Positions 1 through 6,584 are shown, counted from the stretch's first letter. The stretch is DNA of 8,959 nt from Thiotrichales bacterium (GCA_947476405.1 CANJQG010000060.1:1-8959), one strand, 5' to 3'. Notes: generated from the sequence alone by a model not told the origin. A program made the numbers and translations.

Positions 1-71
1 AAAATCTCCTGCGGTAAGCCAGAGGATTCGCACTCTGCAAATAATTTTAGCCATTCTGCTTCTGTTTTCAT
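1..71 (-). CDS. IS66-type TnpA-like accessory protein, N-terminal fragment
   Basis: An ATG at 69-71 on the minus strand opens a frame that stays open to the window edge (23 complete codons, beginning MKTEAEWLKLFAECESSGLP). An ideal ribosome binding site, AGGAG, lies 5-6 bases upstream. The pattern W-x3-F-x5-SGLPQ-x-F matches the start of the short helix-turn-helix TnpA proteins of IS66-family elements, in which a 'W..L...ASGLSQ..FC' opening is typical. These proteins accompany TnpB and the TnpC transposase and are thought to act in DNA binding. The gene is cut by the window edge, so family assignment rests on few residues; another HTH transposase accessory protein is possible. Confidence 0.55.
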   Translation of the reverse strand, partial: MKTEAEWLKLFAECESSGLPQEI

Positions 72-149
72 TTTTACTCCTGTTGATTCGGAGCTTTAGT
101 ATTGCATAGCGGCATTAGGCGCGGCAGATGTCTTTTGTGGATCGCTTAC
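1..149 (-). mobile_element. Terminus of a probable IS66-family insertion sequence (partial)
   Basis: Read on the minus strand from base 149, the sequence starts GTAAGCG, then has a leader of about 78 bp, then a strong ribosome binding site and a small ORF that resembles IS66-type TnpA. IS66-family elements are known to begin 5'-GTAA and to carry tnpA close behind a short leader, so 149 is the best candidate for the element tip. The body of the element lies beyond the left edge, so the other terminal repeat and the expected 8-bp target duplication (would be bases 150-157 here) cannot be checked. The exact tip is inferred from a short motif. Confidence 0.5.
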
Positions 150-1913
150 GTTTTAGCGCTAAAAACACAGACCCCCCAGCAACATAAAATCACCTTAGAC
201 AAAACACTGAAGAGCTTAAAAGACATTTTATTAATGAACTTAGAGTCAGGGCTAGAAAAACCTATATTATATCAATGGCTACAAACACAACGTTCTTTAG
301 CTGATTTAGAAAGAAGCTATCATTCACAATCCTTAAAATATACTGTAAGCGGCCGTGAAGAGTCCGGCTGGATTCGCTATGCAATGCCCGGTGCAGGGCA
401 TCACGAAACTGCAGGTGATTACCAATCTGCTGCCACCATGCATATTGTCTGTGCAATTTATTATTTGCAAACTTATAAAAAAATGAAGCCCGAGCACACT
501 GAGGCGATCCATTTATGCATTCAACAGATTGTCAAAGTTAATTTAACAGAGATCACTGACATAAAAAGCGCAATAGCTTTTGTAAGCCGTCTTGCTGATC
601 GACTTGCTTTAATCATCCCAATAAGTCCTAAAAAAATTCTAAATAGCTTAAATAAATTAAAGGATTCAATTTTTTCTAGCCATATTGAAGCGACTATTTC
701 AGTAGATTCTATCATCAATAAAAGCGGCCAGGAATGCACTGCTGTCAGAATAGCAGAACCCACTTACACCCCGATCAGCATGCTTCAACAAAAACAGCTA
801 ACCCTATTACATGAAAAAATACATGAAGGCCTCTACGAACAGATTCCAAGCCCATACTTTGCAGATATCACAAAAGAGGACCCCATTTTAGCTCAGGCTA
901 TTGCGCTTACTTTATGCGACGCTCACACCTCTACGCTTTCTTCACAAATGTTAGGCAGCCCTTTATTGCGCAATGCCCAAAACATGACCCTCGGCCTGGT
1001 TAATGCTGAAGGAGACGCAACAATAATAGGTCACTATCAAACGTATGGCGCCCCGGAAGGCCCCTATGCTGAACTCCAATTACACCAACTATTTCCCTAT
1101 ACTGAAGAGGCAACGCATCGCATTGCAATAACGATGATTGGGGAATTAGACTCCTTTGCAGATTCCCTTATTACCGATAAAAAAGAAAAAAAAGCAGTGA
1201 GCGCTTTCACAGAATTTAAAACAGCAAAAAGCATCCATACCCAAGCGTGCGCTGCACACATTATCCATCTTCCAACGAAAGCAATGCATAAAACAGGATT
1301 TTGGGGAATGCGCGAAAGCGACTTATACCAAAAGACCTTACCCTCTATTGATTTTGACCCAGATTTTTTAAAGTATTTTAAAGAAGCCATCATTACAAAA
1401 TTAAATGCCTTAAATCCAGGCCACCTAGAACCTGCACTAAAATGGTGCTACAGAACTGCCGTTGAAAGAAATCTTGACTCGACTAAATGCACCAGCCTTG
1501 AAGAGCGCTACAGATATGCCCAACAAATTATTTCTTATATCAATTTTCTTGGGGCCCCCTGGTCTATTGCTTTTGGTTGCATGAGCGGAAAAGATCGTAC
1601 AGGCATATTGATTTGCAAAGCAGATGCGGCGCTTTTTGAAAAGGCTGGAATCATTCTTCCAGAAGGATCCAGCCAATCCCATGCCATGACGTTAGCGGGA
1701 GGACCCAATGGCGGAAACATCTATGGCTGTGCAGATATCGCACTGGGAACCAACGTGAAAAAATTAAGCAAAGGATTCTCCTATACTCACGAACATGCGG
1801 ATAGCCCCAGGAGCACGGGGACTGAATCTGGGTCTGGGTCTGGGCCTGGGTCTTCTTTTGTCTTTGGCTGTCCTACAAATAGCAGGGCAGAAAATTTAGC
1901 CCCCACCCCCTAA
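102..1913 (+). CDS. Putative phosphoinositide-phosphatase-like protein with SopB/SidF-type CX5R motif
   Basis: This 603-codon frame carries C493-MSGKD-R499-TG, the CX5R signature of cysteine-based phosphatases. It closely resembles the CKSGKDRTG loop of the bacterial phosphoinositide phosphatases SopB/IpgD and SidF/SidP, with Met in place of the usual first Lys. C493 would be the nucleophile and R499 the phosphate-binding residue. A glycine-rich GGPNGG segment follows about 40 residues later. No signal peptide or clear membrane segment is seen, which fits a cytosolic or translocated protein. The last ~45 residues are low-complexity (SGSGSGPGSS, residues 576-585). The TTG start at 102 has GGAG 8 bases upstream, but it lies inside the presumed IS end. 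The first ATG is codon 45 (base 234) with a poor ribosome binding site. Residues 1-16 may therefore be IS-encoded, and the native 5' end may be lost. Function as a host-directed effector is inference; I do not recognise the exact family. Confidence 0.7.
   Translation: MHSGIRRGRCLLWIAYVLALKTQTPQQHKITLDKTLKSLKDILLMNLESGLEKPILYQWLQTQRSLADLERSYHSQSLKYTVSGREESGWIRYAMPGAGHHETAGDYQSAATMHIVCAIYYLQTYKKMKPEHTEAIHLCIQQIVKVNLTEITDIKSAIAFVSRLADRLALIIPISPKKILNSLNKLKDSIFSSHIEATISVDSIINKSGQECTAVRIAEPTYTPISMLQQKQLTLLHEKIHEGLYEQIPSPYFADITKEDPILAQAIALTLCDAHTSTLSSQMLGSPLLRNAQNMTLGLVNAEGDATIIGHYQTYGAPEGPYAELQLHQLFPYTEEATHRIAITMIGELDSFADSLITDKKEKKAVSAFTEFKTAKSIHTQACAAHIIHLPTKAMHKTGFWGMRESDLYQKTLPSIDFDPDFLKYFKEAIITKLNALNPGHLEPALKWCYRTAVERNLDSTKCTSLEERYRYAQQIISYINFLGAPWSIAFGCMSGKDRTGILICKADAALFEKAGIILPEGSSQSHAMTLAGGPNGGNIYGCADIALGTNVKKLSKGFSYTHEHADSPRSTGTESGSGSGPGSSFVFGCPTNSRAENLAPTP
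151..164. repeat. 14-bp perfect palindrome beside the IS tip
   Basis: TTTTAGCGCTAAAA is a perfect 14-bp dyad beginning two bases outside the presumed IS66 tip. It may be an operator, the favoured insertion target, or chance in an AT-rich context. It lies inside the long phosphatase-like frame if that frame really starts at 102, but upstream of it if translation starts at 234. Confidence 0.4.
1827..1850 (+). repeat. Hexamer tandem repeat (TCTGGG)n in the phosphatase-like gene
   Basis: Four in-frame hexamers, three of TCTGGG and one CCTGGG, encode alternating Ser-Gly and then Pro-Gly. The unit is a multiple of three, so copy-number changes would lengthen or shorten the flexible tail without a frameshift. 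Confidence 0.75.
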
Positions 1914-1917
1914 ATTT
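1892..1917. terminator. Weak dyad between convergent genes, possible bidirectional terminator
   Basis: AAATTTAG (1892-1899) and CTAAATTT (1910-1917) form a perfect 8-bp stem around a C-rich 10-base loop. It spans the last codons and stop of the phosphatase-like gene and ends just before the lptB stop. The stem is AT-rich and there is no T-tract, so termination activity is uncertain. No better terminator is visible between the two genes. Confidence 0.3.
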
Positions 1918-1918
1918 C

Positions 1919-2638
1919 CTACAAATGAAATGAATCCCCAAGATACACCGCTTTAACATGGGCATCATTCAGAATATCCTGCGCACTGCCCTCTGCGATT
2001 TTTTCGCCTGCATTCATGATATAAGCACGCTCACAGATGTCTAGCGTTTCACGGACATTATGATCCGTAATCAGTACACCAATGCCTTTATCGCGCAACT
2101 GGTGAATAATTCGCTTAATGTCGATCACCGAAATTGGGTCCACCCCTGCAAAAGGTTCGTCCAGCAAAATAAATTTGGGTGAGGCCGCAAGAGCACGCGC
2201 AATCTCAACACGGCGACGCTCGCCTCCTGACAAACTCATCCCCATACTTTTCCGAATATGCCCAATATGAAACTCCTCCAGCAAGTTCTCCATGCGATGA
2301 AAACGCTCATCTACGGTCAGTTTTTGTAATTCTAAAACCGCCATAATGTTATCTTCCACCGAAAGTTTCCGAAAAACAGATGCCTCCTGAGGCAAATAAC
2401 CAATGCCCAATCGGGCGCGCTGATGAATCGGCAATCGCGTAATATCGCGATCATCTAGAAAAATTTGACCTCGATTAGGTTGAACCAAGCCAACAGTCAT
2501 ATAAAACGCAGTGGTTTTACCTGCACCATTCGGACCCAACAAACCGACAATTTCCCCCGCCTTCACTTGAAGAGAAATCTCTTTGACTACCCAGCGAGAT
2601 TTATAACGCTTTGCCAAATTTTGGACTCTCAGCATCAT
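1919..2638 (-). CDS. lptB: LPS export ABC transporter ATP-binding protein LptB
   Basis: LptB is the cytoplasmic ATPase that, as a dimer bound to LptF/LptG, powers extraction of LPS from the inner membrane and its movement along the LptC-LptA bridge. All ABC motifs are intact: Walker A GPNGAGKT (35-42), Q-loop Q84, signature LSGGE (136-140), Walker B ILLDE with catalytic E161, and switch H193 in ITDHN. The length of 239 residues matches the family (241 in E. coli). The first ATG of an ATGATG pair is chosen because it overlaps the lptA stop as ATGA, and an AAGGAAA ribosome binding site sits about 8 bases upstream. It is the last gene of the operon; rpoN, which often follows lptB in gammaproteobacteria, is absent here. 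Confidence 0.97.
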   Translation of the reverse strand: MMLRVQNLAKRYKSRWVVKEISLQVKAGEIVGLLGPNGAGKTTAFYMTVGLVQPNRGQIFLDDRDITRLPIHQRARLGIGYLPQEASVFRKLSVEDNIMAVLELQKLTVDERFHRMENLLEEFHIGHIRKSMGMSLSGGERRRVEIARALAASPKFILLDEPFAGVDPISVIDIKRIIHQLRDKGIGVLITDHNVRETLDICERAYIMNAGEKIAEGSAQDILNDAHVKAVYLGDSFHL

Positions 2639-3168
2639 GAATGACTTTCCTTATTTTGTTTTTGCTGATTATACGCAGGTAGAATAATCGTCGTCACCCG
2701 CTGATCACGCGCTGTTTTTGGACTGGAAACCACTTGTGTATTGAGATTATAGGTGATGAGATCGCCTTCAAATATATTGCCACCCTGATCAAAATGCGCC
2801 TGATTGACATATTCCACCAAGGCCCGCCCCGGATAATAATAAATCATCTGCGCCTGTCCATGCACAATCGACGATCCTATATTCGGCAAATCCTGGGTTG
2901 TTGCAGGGTGACCCATCGCGACAAAACTATAGATTTGCCCATCTGAACCGCGCTGGATTGTGAGCGTATCCCCTTGCAGCAATCGATTTCCCTGCACCAC
3001 TTTCACATGGCCGGAATACATCGCCACCCCTTGCTTTAAATCAAGCGATGCCGATTCACTGCTGACCTTAATCGGCAAAGTATTATCACTGACCAAAGCG
3101 GAAAGCGGAAGCACAAACGCGCAGCCGATTACCCAAAAAAATTTAATGCGCAGGCGGTTTATAAACAC
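2635..3168 (-). CDS. lptA: LPS transport periplasmic protein LptA
   Basis: LptA forms the periplasmic beta-jellyroll filament that carries LPS from LptC at the inner membrane to LptD at the outer membrane. The 177-residue product starts with a typical signal sequence: positive residues (NRLRIK), a hydrophobic core at about 10-26, then a likely cleavage near 24-28. An OstA-like region of repeated short beta strands follows, including the SSESASLDLKQGVAMYSGHV stretch and GDTLTI. Length is close to E. coli LptA (185). The start codon is GTG, chosen because GAGGT lies just upstream. The gene overlaps the end of lptC by 26 bp and its stop overlaps the lptB ATG by 4 bp, which suggests translational coupling. 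The C-terminus is polar (NQQKQNKESHS). Confidence 0.93.
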   Translation of the reverse strand: MFINRLRIKFFWVIGCAFVLPLSALVSDNTLPIKVSSESASLDLKQGVAMYSGHVKVVQGNRLLQGDTLTIQRGSDGQIYSFVAMGHPATTQDLPNIGSSIVHGQAQMIYYYPGRALVEYVNQAHFDQGGNIFEGDLITYNLNTQVVSSPKTARDQRVTTIILPAYNQQKQNKESHS

Positions 3169-3709
3169 TTTTTACCTCGGATAAGAGTTGAACTTGACGG
3201 GATGCAATTTTCGCTTTAAACCCAATGCCCTGGATTAAATTAATCGTCCCAGGCTGGGTCACGGTAATGAGATCTTCCCCCGTAATAAATTGTGCTGCGA
3301 CATTTATTTTTGCACGATTCGTTTGCAACAAAATAGCAGGACTAGTGGAAGCAGCAGGCCGACTTAAATTCACCCCCCCCTCTAACTCCAAAATATTGTT
3401 ATGATCCGTCAGCATACCCGAGGAGGCTGTTAAAGTCCAGGCCAAAGGCGATGAATAATCAACCAGATGCAAATCGGTCAGTGCAATATCCAGATCGCTA
3501 TTTTGTGTCGCCTGGCCAACCGTCCCTTTATACTCAACCTTGCCTTGATCATTCATCTGCACAATAACCCCACCTTTCAAGGTACCCATATTCGTCAAAG
3601 TCGCACCAGAAAACGGCACAATAATACTTAACTTCGCAGCATACCAACTGGTCATAATCACTAAAAAGCTAATTAAAAATATTCCAAAAAATGCACCCCG
3701 ATTAATCAT
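3143..3709 (-). CDS. lptC: LPS export system protein LptC
   Basis: LptC is a bitopic inner-membrane protein that receives LPS from the LptB2FG transporter and hands it to LptA. The 188-residue product has one N-terminal membrane anchor (about residues 6-26, FFGIFLISFLVIMTSWYAA) and a periplasmic domain rich in short beta strands, as expected for the LptC/OstA fold; E. coli LptC is 191 residues. Identity rests on this architecture plus the kdsC-lptC-lptA-lptB order. The ATG overlaps the kdsC stop by one base (TAATG). A run of eight G (plus-strand C8 at 3373-3380) encodes E110-G111-G112-V113 and is a potential slippage site within the coding region. Confidence 0.92.
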   Translation of the reverse strand: MINRGAFFGIFLISFLVIMTSWYAAKLSIIVPFSGATLTNMGTLKGGVIVQMNDQGKVEYKGTVGQATQNSDLDIALTDLHLVDYSSPLAWTLTASSGMLTDHNNILELEGGVNLSRPAASTSPAILLQTNRAKINVAAQFITGEDLITVTQPGTINLIQGIGFKAKIASRQVQLLSEVKSVYKPPAH

Positions 3710-4269
3710 TACCCAGGAACCTTAATAAAAAGTTCACCCGTCTCAATTGCACTCTTCACAATTGCATGATATAAGCCCTGCGCGCTTAAAATCAAATCAC
3801 AGAGTTCCCGAACTGCACCGCGCCCTCCTTTAAAACGAGAGACAAAATGACAAAAAGGCAACACCGCCTCATGGCTGTTTTGAACCGTAGCCGCCAAGCC
3901 CACGCGGCTCAAAATCGAGAGATCCACAATATCATCCCCCATATACGCAACTTGGTCTGGCGTTAAAGATAAAGTCGCACACAATTCCTCAAACGCAGCC
4001 AACTTATTAAGACGCCCTTGATAGACATGATCAATTTTCAAATCACGCGCACGGGCCGCCACAATTTCAGAAGTCCGCCCCGTAATAATCCCGATTTGGA
4101 TTCCTTGAGAACGCAAAAGTGCAAGCCCAAGCCCATCCCGAACAAAAAAACTTTTCATCGCATCTTTGTGCTCATCGAAGTATAAAAGCCCATCCGTCAG
4201 CACGCCATCCACATCCAGCAACAACAAACGCACCTTTGAGGCCCGCAGCATTAAAAGCTCATTTTGCAT
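3709..4269 (-). CDS. kdsC: 3-deoxy-D-manno-octulosonate 8-phosphate phosphatase KdsC
   Basis: KdsC hydrolyses KDO-8-phosphate to KDO and phosphate in the cytoplasm, the step before CMP-KDO formation for the LPS inner core. The 186-residue protein is a small HAD hydrolase of the usual length (188 in E. coli). Visible motifs are motif I DVDGVLTDG with D19 nucleophile and D21 acid/base, motif II ITGR (T63), motif III K89, and motif IV GDDIVDL with Mg-binding D112/D113. The KGGRGAVRELCDLIL stretch near the C-terminus is characteristic of KdsC. An AGAGGAT ribosome binding site precedes the ATG. It heads the LPS operon; kdsD, often directly upstream in enterobacteria, is replaced here by a divergent gene. 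Confidence 0.96.
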   Translation of the reverse strand: MQNELLMLRASKVRLLLLDVDGVLTDGLLYFDEHKDAMKSFFVRDGLGLALLRSQGIQIGIITGRTSEIVAARARDLKIDHVYQGRLNKLAAFEELCATLSLTPDQVAYMGDDIVDLSILSRVGLAATVQNSHEAVLPFCHFVSRFKGGRGAVRELCDLILSAQGLYHAIVKSAIETGELFIKVPG

Positions 4270-4297
4270 CTTATCCTCTTTATTTTACAGATAAGAC

Positions 4298-4326
4298 AGT
4301 ATATCAAGCCTTGATCTCCGCTTGAA
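4298..4326 (-). promoter_or_regulatory. Putative sigma70 promoter of kdsC-lptCAB with internal dyad
   Basis: On the minus strand TTCAAG (4321-4326) and TATACT (4298-4303) are separated by exactly 17 bp, about 30 bases upstream of the kdsC start. The -10 is good and the -35 weak. A dyad, ATCAAG and CTTGAT around one base (4303-4315), sits in the spacer against the -10 and could be an operator or chance. Confidence 0.45.
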
Positions 4327-4350
4327 GCTTTTTATCCAAATCGATACTTT

Positions 4351-4403
4351 GCTTGATTTTATTATGTTTTATGTATAATATAGTGCAATTATTATTAATA
4401 ATA
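4351..4403 (+). promoter_or_regulatory. Putative promoter of the membrane-protein gene with 14-bp palindrome
   Basis: A consensus TATAAT lies at 4374-4379, preceded by TG. The -35 is poorly defined: GCTTGA at 4351-4356 gives a 17-bp spacer and TTGATT at 4353-4358 gives 15. TATTATTAATAATA (4390-4403) is a perfect 14-bp palindrome that would lie near the transcription start and could be an operator, although it consists only of A and T. Confidence 0.45.
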
Positions 4404-4417
4404 TAACGGATGAAAAA

Positions 4418-6142
4418 ATGCTGACTGAATATAAAGCAATACTTGAACCGACTCCTGAACCGATAGAGATCACACTTACTGGCTCCCTTGAGCAAAAAGT
4501 GCTTGCAATAATGGGAGCCCTGGAACCCAGCGCTGCCATTGAAAGCGAAAGGCTAACAGGAATTAAAGCGCAACTATCCCTGCAGAGCAAAGCTGCAGGA
4601 GAGGTCACACAGCGCAGCACGACGATTTTAAGAATCAGTAAAACCGAGTTTTCTCCAGACAGCATCAGAAAATTACAAACCTCAGCAGCAGCCCTGACCA
4701 CAATTGTCGACATTAATAGACCCAAATCAGCATGTGCTAAAGCGGTAGAATTTGCATTACATGAAGTCTGGGGGCGTGTCGCACCCACTGCTGCATTTTC
4801 TTATGGTGCCGGCTTTGCCCTCATGTGCTTTTCAATCATCAGCACAGCGAAGCCTTCTGCTGCAGGGGGCATCATTTTTGCCCTGATTCTACCGGCCTTA
4901 TGCTCTGCAATTGGTAATTTGCTCCAAGCCTCTGCGTCAATTTATTCATTGCCCAAAGATATTCACCGCCTTATTTCAAGCAATTTATCCGATGAATCAT
5001 CTTCTATGACAAAATTCATGGCCACCCTATTTGCAACATTCTTTCTTTTTTGTGCGCTGTCTCTGCCCGCAGCTGCAGTCATTTCAGAAACAGTTCGACA
5101 TGGCCTGTTTGCACTCGAAAAAAAAGAAGTCAAAACAGGAAGCACCGATCATTTTATATTTGAAATTTTTATGCAATTTGCTCGCGCGATGTTTCTGAAT
5201 AAAACTTTACTAACCATACCCGATACCTACCAAAAAACTAAGGATACCTTCAAAAAAATAAGCGCTAACAACCCACATTCCGCCCCACGTAAAATAGCAA
5301 AAATGGCTCTTTTAGCGACGCCAGCCGCCCTTTCAATAATGATCTACCCGTATTTTACCTTTGATAAAGCGTGTGAAGGAAATAAACCTGAAAATAATCC
5401 AATCATCAAACTCTATGGCTCCTTATCCTCTCCCGTTGTTTTTGGAGTAATAGGTACCATCGTCAACGCGATCGTAGCCGGAAAGCTGACACTCGCTGGA
5501 ACCTTAGCCGGATATGAAACGTCCTGGCATCGCTCCAGTAAAGCCGCCGTGGGCTGGTCCGTTGTTTCTTGTTTAGCCGGAGTCGCAACAGGCGTCAATA
5601 ATTTAGCACTCACCTTTAACTCAGTCGGATCATTTTTATATAACATGCTGTATGCCATTGTTGCAAACGCACCTTTTTTTGCAAATGCTTCCGGAGAAGA
5701 AACCTTAGAAAACTTAATGCGATGCGATAAAGAACTTACTACATTACTCCCTGGTTTAACAGATCATACTGCCGAGACCTTAAGAGAAATTCAGAGGGAG
5801 ATTCAAACTCAAATTACGGATATCAAAAAAACATGGGGCTTTGTCGCTTTAGGAAAAAAATCAATAGAACCCATTAGTCAATTCATTTTCGGAACGCAAC
5901 ACGCATCAAAAGTAGATTTACCCCTCCTCCTAGCCAAACAAAGAATCGTTGCAAGCGATGTAGCCTTAAGTATTAGCCACAAAACTGCAACCCAAAGTTT
6001 GATTCAAGAACTTTTATTATTAAAAAACCAACCCGCCCTGAGAGAAGTAATTATTGAATTGAAACGAGAGTGCCCTAAAACAAGCGATCCATCAACGTTT
6101 TCCACAAGGGCAATTGATGATGCAGCAGAGGCAGCTATATAA
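4418..6142 (+). CDS. Multi-pass membrane protein of unknown function
   Basis: I do not recognise this 574-residue protein. Residues 1-118 are soluble, polar and probably helical. Hydrophobic stretches follow at about 123-143, 148-172, 199-222, 294-314, 335-363, 376-396 and 399-421, giving roughly six or seven membrane segments. A charged stretch of about 70 residues (223-293, with many Lys) separates the first three from the rest. The C-terminal 150 residues are soluble, with helix-forming repeats of Leu and charged residues (about 430-470 and 500-550) and an acidic end (DDAAEAAI). There is no signal peptide and no transport or catalytic motif I can name. The ATG at 4418 is supported by ACGGAT 6-11 bases upstream and by a nearby TATAAT. 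It is divergent from kdsC and followed by a tRNA. A lineage-specific inner-membrane protein or a secreted membrane-inserting effector are both possible. Confidence 0.75.
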   Translation: MLTEYKAILEPTPEPIEITLTGSLEQKVLAIMGALEPSAAIESERLTGIKAQLSLQSKAAGEVTQRSTTILRISKTEFSPDSIRKLQTSAAALTTIVDINRPKSACAKAVEFALHEVWGRVAPTAAFSYGAGFALMCFSIISTAKPSAAGGIIFALILPALCSAIGNLLQASASIYSLPKDIHRLISSNLSDESSSMTKFMATLFATFFLFCALSLPAAAVISETVRHGLFALEKKEVKTGSTDHFIFEIFMQFARAMFLNKTLLTIPDTYQKTKDTFKKISANNPHSAPRKIAKMALLATPAALSIMIYPYFTFDKACEGNKPENNPIIKLYGSLSSPVVFGVIGTIVNAIVAGKLTLAGTLAGYETSWHRSSKAAVGWSVVSCLAGVATGVNNLALTFNSVGSFLYNMLYAIVANAPFFANASGEETLENLMRCDKELTTLLPGLTDHTAETLREIQREIQTQITDIKKTWGFVALGKKSIEPISQFIFGTQHASKVDLPLLLAKQRIVASDVALSISHKTATQSLIQELLLLKNQPALREVIIELKRECPKTSDPSTFSTRAIDDAAEAAI

Positions 6143-6162
6143 GCGTCAACCATCTTAAAAAC

Positions 6163-6178
6163 AGGCCCGCCTAGGCCT
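6163..6178. terminator. Short GC-rich hairpin after the membrane-protein gene
   Basis: AGGCC and GGCCT form a 5-bp stem around CGCCTA, about 20 bases after the stop codon. The downstream side on the plus strand is A-rich rather than T-rich, so it is not a typical intrinsic terminator for this gene. Confidence 0.25.
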
Positions 6179-6218
6179 TAAAACAAAAAAGCCAAAGCGT
6201 TGCCCAGGTAAAAAAAGC

Positions 6219-6248
6219 TTGACACCCCCCCCGAATAACTGAGAGAAT
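6219..6248 (+). promoter_or_regulatory. tRNA-Leu promoter with C8 tract in the spacer
   Basis: TTGACA (6219-6224) is a perfect -35. The best -10 is GAGAAT (6243-6248) with an 18-bp spacer, starting about 15 bases before the tRNA 5' end. The spacer begins with eight consecutive C (6225-6232), so strand slippage there would change the spacing. Confidence 0.55.
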
Positions 6249-6262
6249 AATTGCCCTACAAA

Positions 6263-6349
6263 GCCTGGGTGGTGAAATTGGTAGACACGCTAGTTTCAGG
6301 TACTAGTGGAGTAAAATCCGTGGAGGTTCGAGTCCTCTCTCAGGCACCA
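6263..6349 (+). tRNA. tRNA-Leu (anticodon CAG), CCA encoded
   Basis: An 87-nt class II tRNA. The acceptor stem GCCTGGG pairs with CTCAGGC with one G-T pair. The anticodon arm is CTAGT-TTCAGGT-ACTAG, giving anticodon CAG. A long variable arm with a GGA/TCC stem marks it as Leu type, and the T arm is GGAGG-TTCGAGT-CCTCT. The 3' end carries encoded ACCA. It reads CUG leucine codons. It stands alone with its own promoter, and the DNA just downstream looks like an integration scar. Confidence 0.96.
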
Positions 6350-6560
6350 GATTATATATCGTACAAGTCCGTAAAAGCACAAAACACCAAACAAAATCAA
6401 CACACTAAGCGAAATATCAGTTCGCAAGAGTTCGCCCCAGTTCATGCAAATCCGTTGCCAATGTATATAAAAAAGTGTATAATTTTGTATATAACGAATC
6501 TGGCTTAACTGGGAGCAATTATGGCTTAAGATCAGTATAAGCTTAAACTATTGTCTGAAA
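6350..6560 (+). mobile_element. Possible decayed integrase/attachment region 3' of the tRNA
   Basis: The ~300 bases between the tRNA and the antitoxin gene hold no intact gene. Directly after the tRNA comes sequence typical of elements that insert at tRNA 3' ends: a polar A-rich stretch, phased AGTTCGC/AGTTCAT repeats (6419-6448), then GTATA-rich DNA (6462-6496) as often seen just before P4-type tyrosine-integrase genes. An ATGGCT at the expected position (6520s) is followed at once by a stop, unlike the usual MALTD-type integrase start, so any coding region is broken or absent. No second copy of the tRNA 3' end was seen in the window. This interpretation is inference from layout and resemblance. 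Confidence 0.35.
6419..6448 (+). repeat. Three 10-bp-phased direct repeats AGTTCGC/AGTTCGC/AGTTCAT
   Basis: AGTTCGC starts at 6419 and 6429 and AGTTCAT at 6439, exactly one helical turn apart. A further AGTTCGC lies at 6594-6600, within the spacer of the putative antitoxin promoter. The phasing suggests protein-binding sites, either integrase arm-type sites or operators. Confidence 0.6.
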
Positions 6561-6584
6561 TACTGGGTCCACTATACTTTGATT

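Noticed and set aside
4369..4788. 139-codon minus-strand frame across the kdsC upstream region and membrane-protein gene
   Set aside because: Antisense to the membrane-protein gene and runs through its promoter; no supporting start signal or motif.
6251..6508. 85-codon plus-strand frame over the tRNA-Leu
   Set aside because: It translates the tRNA itself (VVKLVDTLVSGTSG-type artefact) and has no ribosome binding site.
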